Of a stretch of DNA of 64,000 nucleotides, positions 60,274 to 64,000 are shown one piece after another (the first letter of the stretch is position 1; each line of letters opens with the position of its first letter). The notes under the pieces are model-generated. The model searched no databases. It was not told the origin of the DNA and saw nothing but the letters and a program-made list of their open reading frames with translations. Where the stretch lies: assembly GCF_007748095.1 (NCBI RefSeq), contig NZ_CP036287.1:1736001-1800000 (forward strand), read 5' to 3'. This stretch comes from Engelhardtia mirabilis (GTDB lineage Bacteria; Planctomycetota; UBA1135; GCA-002686595). Made by a program: the position numbers and the translations under genes.

Positions 60274-60380
60274 GTGTTCGGAGAAACTCTCAGGTCGTCG
60301 TTCTTCGCGCTTGCCGTCGGCGCGGCGGTGGTTATCGCTGCCCCGGTCGCCCCTGCGCAGACCAATGAGCTGGTCAAGAC
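60274..60380 (+). pseudogene. Secreted protein gene cut by IS21-A after the signal peptide
   Basis: GTG 60274 has AAGGAG five bases upstream. It encodes a clear signal peptide (LRSSFFALAVGAAVVIAAPV, APAQTNELVKT). The frame then enters IS21-A copy 2 at 60381. The remainder of the gene is not recognisable beyond the IS at 62977. Confidence 0.6.
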
Positions 60381-60468
60381 CTCGGGGATCGGGTCAAAAC
60401 CGGCCAGTTGTGATCGGGTCAAATGCGGCCAGTTGGAGCGACCGGGACGGGTGTCGGTTTAGCGGATT

Positions 60469-61242
60469 TCAGTCGTTCAAGGCAAGCACGGGTTGATCCG
60501 TTCTTGCGCTGGCCCGCTTCTGAGTGCGCCAGCTCTTGGGTCCACACTTCAGGACGTGCGCGTGGTGCAGCAGCCGATCGAGCAGTGCTGTGACAGCCGC
60601 GGTGTCTCCGAGGAGCTTGCCCCAGTCGTCGACAGGCCGGTTCGAGGTCAGGATGGTGCTGGTCCGCTCGTAGCGCCGGATGATGAGCTCGAGCAGATCC
60701 TCGGCCGCGGTATGCGGCAGCTTGCGCATGCCCAGGTCGTCGACGATGAGCAGTGGGACCTTCTCCATCTTGGCCAGGTACTCGCTGCGGGCGCCGTCGA
60801 GCGTCGCGTCGGCCATCTCCTCGATCAGGACGTGGGCCTCGCGGTAGGCGACGGCCCAGCCTTGCAAGATCGCAGCCTGCCCGATCGCCTGGGCGAGATG
60901 GCTCTTGCCGGTGCCGGGGGGGCCCAGGAAGAGAGCGTCCTCAGCCTTCGAGACGAAGCGAGCGGTCGCGAGGTCGAAGACCAGCCGGCGATTCATCTTC
61001 TTGTTGAAGTCGAAGTCGAAGTCGTCGAGCCTTCGATCCGCATCTCGGAAGCGGGCGTACTTGATGCGGCGCTCGATCAGTCGATCCCCTCGCCGCTCGA
61101 GCTCGTCCGAGACGAGCTGGGAGAGGAAGTCGATCGGAGGCATGCGCTCGGTCTGGGCTTCGAGCAGTCGTGTCTCCAGGGTGTTAGCCATGCCCGAGAG
61201 CCGCAGCTTCCTCAGGGCCTTGTCGATCTCGATCCTGTTCAT
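60469..61242 (-). CDS. istB: IS21 helper ATPase IstB
   Basis: 257 residues, nearly identical to the copy at 19788-20561 (Walker A GPPGTGKSHLAQA, Walker B LLIVDDLGMRKL). The open frame continues upstream to 61611 because a TAG is TGG in this copy, but the true start is the ATG at 61242 overlapping the istA stop. Confidence 0.93.
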   Translation of the reverse strand: MNRIEIDKALRKLRLSGMANTLETRLLEAQTERMPPIDFLSQLVSDELERRGDRLIERRIKYARFRDADRRLDDFDFDFNKKMNRRLVFDLATARFVSKAEDALFLGPPGTGKSHLAQAIGQAAILQGWAVAYREAHVLIEEMADATLDGARSEYLAKMEKVPLLIVDDLGMRKLPHTAAEDLLELIIRRYERTSTILTSNRPVDDWGKLLGDTAAVTALLDRLLHHAHVLKCGPKSWRTQKRASARTDQPVLALND

Positions 61243-62903
61243 TGGGTTCCGGTTTCGGTTCTGGAGTCGATCAGGTCGCGGTACAGCGAGAGTTCGCGGA
61301 TCAGCGGATCCACCTGCCGCAGCGAGAGCGGCGCCGGTGGCTTGCGGTCGATCCACTTCTTGACGAAGCGGTAGTTGGGAGCGCCGACCTCGAGGGCGAC
61401 GGCGCACGCCTTCTCGATCGGTGCGTCGCCGTACTTCTTTACGAGGGACAGCACGCCCTGGATCTGGCGCACGCCGCCCTGCTCGCGCCTCTTGTGGATC
61501 TCCTCGCACAGCGCGCCCACGGACGCACCCGCGCCGCGAGACCTGGCAAGCAGTTGCAGCGTCGTGACAGGCGTCTTCGCCGGACGATCCGACGGATGGA
61601 CCGAGCGCCATCCTCGAGGCTTCTTGCGATGCTCGCGCAGGAGCTCGCCGGTCCCGAGGTCGAGCAGACGCACCCAGTTACCGCTCCACTGCACCGCGAC
61701 CTCGCGACCGATCCAGCCGGGCGGCGCTCCGTAGTAAGCGGCATCGACTTCGACGCAGCCGTCCAGGTGGACCGTGCGTGCGCCGTACTGGAAGTAGCCA
61801 AAGGGCTCGACTGGCAGTGCTTGCAGCGTCGGCTGCTCCTCGGCAAACATCGCGGCGACCTGACGCTTGGTCGTACCGTGGATGCGCGTGTCGGCCCAGC
61901 GTTCCGTCCAGCGATCGAGATGAGCCTGAGCGTCCTTCAAGCTCTCGAAGCGCATCCCCTTGAGCGCCGTGTCCTGGGCGTAGCCGACTGAGCGCTCGAC
62001 CTTGCCCTTGCGATCGGGATGCCGCACGCGCGCAGGCAGCGCGACGACGCCGTAGTGCGCGAGCATGTCGCGGTATAGCGGGTTCAGATCGGGGTCGTAC
62101 ACGTCGGGCTTCAGCACGCCTTCCTTCAGGTTGTCGAGCACGACCGTCCTCGTCGTGCCGCCGAGACGGCGGAAGGCGTCTTCGTGCAGCTCGCACCACG
62201 TCTGCGAGCTCGACTTGAAGCACAAGAGCCAAACCGCCTTGCGGCTGCACCCGAGCGTCAGCGCGAAGAGCCGTGTCCGGCGGTACTTGCCCGTCTCGGG
62301 GTGACGCACCATCGGGCCCGTGCCGTAGTCCACCTGTGCTTCCTCGCCCGCCGCGGTCACGATCGTGGGGTGGGCTTCGCGAGCGACGCTGCCCCGTAGC
62401 TTGTGCACGAAGCGCCGTACGCTCTGGTAGCCGGCCTCGAAGCCGTGCTCGTCCACCAGCTCCTGCCAGATCGATTTCGCATTACGGCCCCTCGCCACAG
62501 CCGCTTCGATCTGCTCGCGGAAGGCCTCGCACCGGCTCGCCATCGGACTCCAGCCTGGAGCCGGCGCCCGCTCGAGGTCGGTGGTCACCTGACTGGCCGC
62601 TCTTGGATCCGGCCCGGGGTCGGTGATCGGGTAACTGGCCGCATTTGAATCGGCCTCGGAGTCGGTGGTCGGGCAACCGGCCGCATTTGAATCGGCCTCC
62701 AGGCGCCGCTGACGCCGCCCCCGGACTTCGATCCCGGCCGCCTTCAGATGACGGCTCACCGTCTCACGACGCACCCCCGTCGCATCCTCGATGCGCCTCA
62801 TCGACCAGCCCAGCCGGCCCAGTGCTCGGATCTGCTCTTGCTTCTCGTGCTTCAAGACGTTGCCCATCCGGCACGAAGAGCACACGCCCTCCTGCCGCGT
62901 CAA
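61239..62903 (-). CDS. istA: IS21 transposase IstA
   Basis: The 554-residue DDE transposase has the same HTH, 14-residue linker repeats and catalytic motifs (QVDYGTG, VLDNLKEG, KVERSVGY) as copy 1. There are a handful of residue changes, such as SLKDAQ for SLEIAQ and YFQYGA for YYQYGT. Both copies appear intact. Confidence 0.93.
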   Translation of the reverse strand: MTRQEGVCSSCRMGNVLKHEKQEQIRALGRLGWSMRRIEDATGVRRETVSRHLKAAGIEVRGRRQRRLEADSNAAGCPTTDSEADSNAASYPITDPGPDPRAASQVTTDLERAPAPGWSPMASRCEAFREQIEAAVARGRNAKSIWQELVDEHGFEAGYQSVRRFVHKLRGSVAREAHPTIVTAAGEEAQVDYGTGPMVRHPETGKYRRTRLFALTLGCSRKAVWLLCFKSSSQTWCELHEDAFRRLGGTTRTVVLDNLKEGVLKPDVYDPDLNPLYRDMLAHYGVVALPARVRHPDRKGKVERSVGYAQDTALKGMRFESLKDAQAHLDRWTERWADTRIHGTTKRQVAAMFAEEQPTLQALPVEPFGYFQYGARTVHLDGCVEVDAAYYGAPPGWIGREVAVQWSGNWVRLLDLGTGELLREHRKKPRGWRSVHPSDRPAKTPVTTLQLLARSRGAGASVGALCEEIHKRREQGGVRQIQGVLSLVKKYGDAPIEKACAVALEVGAPNYRFVKKWIDRKPPAPLSLRQVDPLIRELSLYRDLIDSRTETGTQ

Positions 62904-62976
62904 CGTCCCGGGATCACCCCTTCAACTGGCCGCTTTTGACCCGATCACTACTGGCCGGTTTTGGGTGATCCCCAAG

Positions 62977-63199
62977 GTCAGCGGGGGAGGCGTGCACGCG
63001 ATGAGTCCAGGTCAGGTTGAGCATCGCTCTCGAGCCAGCCGGGGAGCGCCTCAAGAGTGTGGGCCGAGTTTCCGGACAGTACGGGCCCAGGGGCCGGTGA
63101 TTCAGCCCGCGCGGCAACCGCATTCGGGCGAGGTACCTCGAAACGAAGGCTAAGATCGAAACCGCTTGACAGAGCTGCGGGTGATGAGAACATCTCGAA
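62977..63199 (+). promoter_or_regulatory. Leader of the coiled-coil lipoprotein with possible promoter
   Basis: TTGACA at 63166-63171 is a perfect -35 box. Seventeen bases on, AACATC is a weak -10, so the promoter is tentative. A changed copy of the motif GAGTATTCGGACAGTACG (as GAGTTTCCGGACAGTACG) lies at about 63066-63083. No gene is seen here. Confidence 0.3.
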
Positions 63200-64000
63200 A
63201 TGATTCGAGTCCCCCTTGTCGCCACTCTCCTCGCGGTCGCCGGCTGCGCCACGACTGCCGCCGAGATGTTTGCAGGCAATGCGGAGGACGCCGCTACCCT
63301 CGCGTCCGCATATACGTCTGCCTTCGCCGAGAACCCACGGACTAGGGGGGTGGTCCCGACGCCTGGCCGCTTCGGCACGGATCTCGACTTCGAAGTCGCC
63401 GACCCCGATCGCCCGTTGACGTGGAAAGTCAGTTCGAGCTTCGCGACCAAGCATGGCGGCCTGCGAAAGGAGATACCGGCCTACCCGCTTCGCCTCACGA
63501 AGGAAGCTCTAGGCATTCTCGACGGTCTTTGGGAGGTGCAAGCCAACCTGCATGCGACTGGCCAGGGTTTACTGGCGGAGAAGGCGCGTGAGTCGGTCAA
63601 CGCGCTCGTGCAGCGAACGCGAGACTCCATGCAGCAATTCGTCGACTGGAATAGCAGCTACAGCGGAGCGTACGGGGTCGTGTCCGACAGCGATCACGGG
63701 CCCTCGTTCACAACGGCCTTGGACGGATTCCTCGAATCGCTGTCCGAGGACTCCATGCGGAGGGCATACCGCGCTGCCGGGCTCTATGTGGAGATCGGCG
63801 AGGCCACGCCAGAAGAGCTCGCGGCGCAGGCCGCGGAAGAGGAAGTGGCTCGACGCAAAGAGAGCGAAGCGCGTCGAGTTGCAGACGAGGCAGCGCGGCT
63901 GGAGCGCGAGGCGGAAGAAATCGAACGCGCAGAGCAGGCTGCGCGACTTCGGGAAGAGCATGAGAGTGCTCGACTGGAGTCGAAGCGGCGCCGCGAGACT
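63200..64000 (+). CDS. Coiled-coil lipoprotein, 3' end outside the window
   Basis: 267 codons are visible and no stop is reached. MIRVPLVATLLAVAGC is a compact lipoprotein leader with Cys at 16. A globular stretch follows (TWKVSSSFATKHGGLRKEIP, YPLRLTKEALGILDGLWEVQ). From about residue 200 there is a long charged coiled coil (AAEEEVARRKESEARRVADE, then further E/R/A heptads) running to the edge. It may span the periplasm or bind the envelope; the family is unknown. Confidence 0.75.
   Translation, partial: MIRVPLVATLLAVAGCATTAAEMFAGNAEDAATLASAYTSAFAENPRTRGVVPTPGRFGTDLDFEVADPDRPLTWKVSSSFATKHGGLRKEIPAYPLRLTKEALGILDGLWEVQANLHATGQGLLAEKARESVNALVQRTRDSMQQFVDWNSSYSGAYGVVSDSDHGPSFTTALDGFLESLSEDSMRRAYRAAGLYVEIGEATPEELAAQAAEEEVARRKESEARRVADEAARLEREAEEIERAEQAARLREEHESARLESKRRRET

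Larger units (their letters stand above)
60381..62976 (-). mobile_element. IS21-family element (IS21-A copy 2)
   Basis: 2596 bp, same length, orientation and ends as copy 1 (19700-22295). The left end CCTCGGGGATC and inverted right end CCTTGGGGATC carry multiple GATCGGGTCAAA/GCGGCCAGTTG sites. The flanks show no clear target duplication. About 1-2% difference from copy 1. Confidence 0.92.

Overview
The window is a GC-rich piece of a bacterial chromosome (or large replicon), most likely from the Planctomycetota. Evidence for this: two ECF sigma factors of the planctomycete-expanded type, each lying tail to tail with a membrane-anchored Ser/Thr kinase (one with a WD40 sensor half, one TPR-like); many secreted proteins and lipoproteins with Ig-like, PPC-like, FG-GAP and IgGFc-binding domains; and several secreted proteins ending in a shared C-terminal strand pattern (x-Q-G ... 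L[TS]NG ... IG). A relative of the Saltatorellus/Poly30 group is my guess; no rRNA or complete tRNA is present to test it.

Layout. 0-1.6 kb: relics (IS1-like 5' end, Fic C-terminus, RelE/HigB-like toxin, HTH antitoxin). 1.6-7.2 kb: secreted protein, ECF sigma and WD40 kinase. 7.3-10.0 kb: nested wreckage in which an antitoxin gene is split by IS66, itself cut by a dying IS3 copy. 10.5-16.7 kb: three-gene surface operon (Ig-like lipoprotein with a C-terminal metzincin motif, small membrane-anchored protein, IgGFc-binding-domain protein). 16.9-22.5 kb: intact antitoxin with broken PIN toxin, palindromic repeat, IS3 copy, IS1-like remnant, IS21-A copy 1. 22.5-26.8 kb: lipoprotein pair, DUF2971 gene, secreted protein. 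27.2-29.9 kb: IS21-B copy 1. 30-34.1 kb: IS1-like relic, second ECF/kinase pair. 34.4-40.6 kb: PPC-repeat protein, lipoprotein, secreted protein. 41-44.4 kb: tyrosine recombinase and complete IS66. 44.6-50.7 kb: putative defence island (two-gene membrane module; TIR-like/methyltransferase fusion flanked by copies of a long palindromic repeat; second TIR/deoxyribosyltransferase-like gene). 51.0-53.8 kb: IS21-B copy 2. 54-55.5 kb: AbiE toxin-antitoxin. 55.8-57.4 kb: IS1-like element inside an IS256 relic next to a truncated FG-GAP gene. 57.7-60.1 kb: two secreted proteins with near-identical signal peptides and an HsdR_N-RAMA restriction protein. 60.4-63.0 kb: IS21-A copy 2. 63.2 kb to the end: a coiled-coil lipoprotein that runs off the window.

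The IS21 copies are nested as direct repeats (A-B-cargo-B-A), so the middle of the window sits inside two potential composite units. The accessory cargo (toxin-antitoxin, restriction, TIR-like proteins, DUF2971, AbiE) mixed with IS debris reads as a defence and mobile-element island. The strongest candidate for something undescribed is the TIR-like/methyltransferase fusion bracketed by long-hairpin repeats, together with its neighbours.
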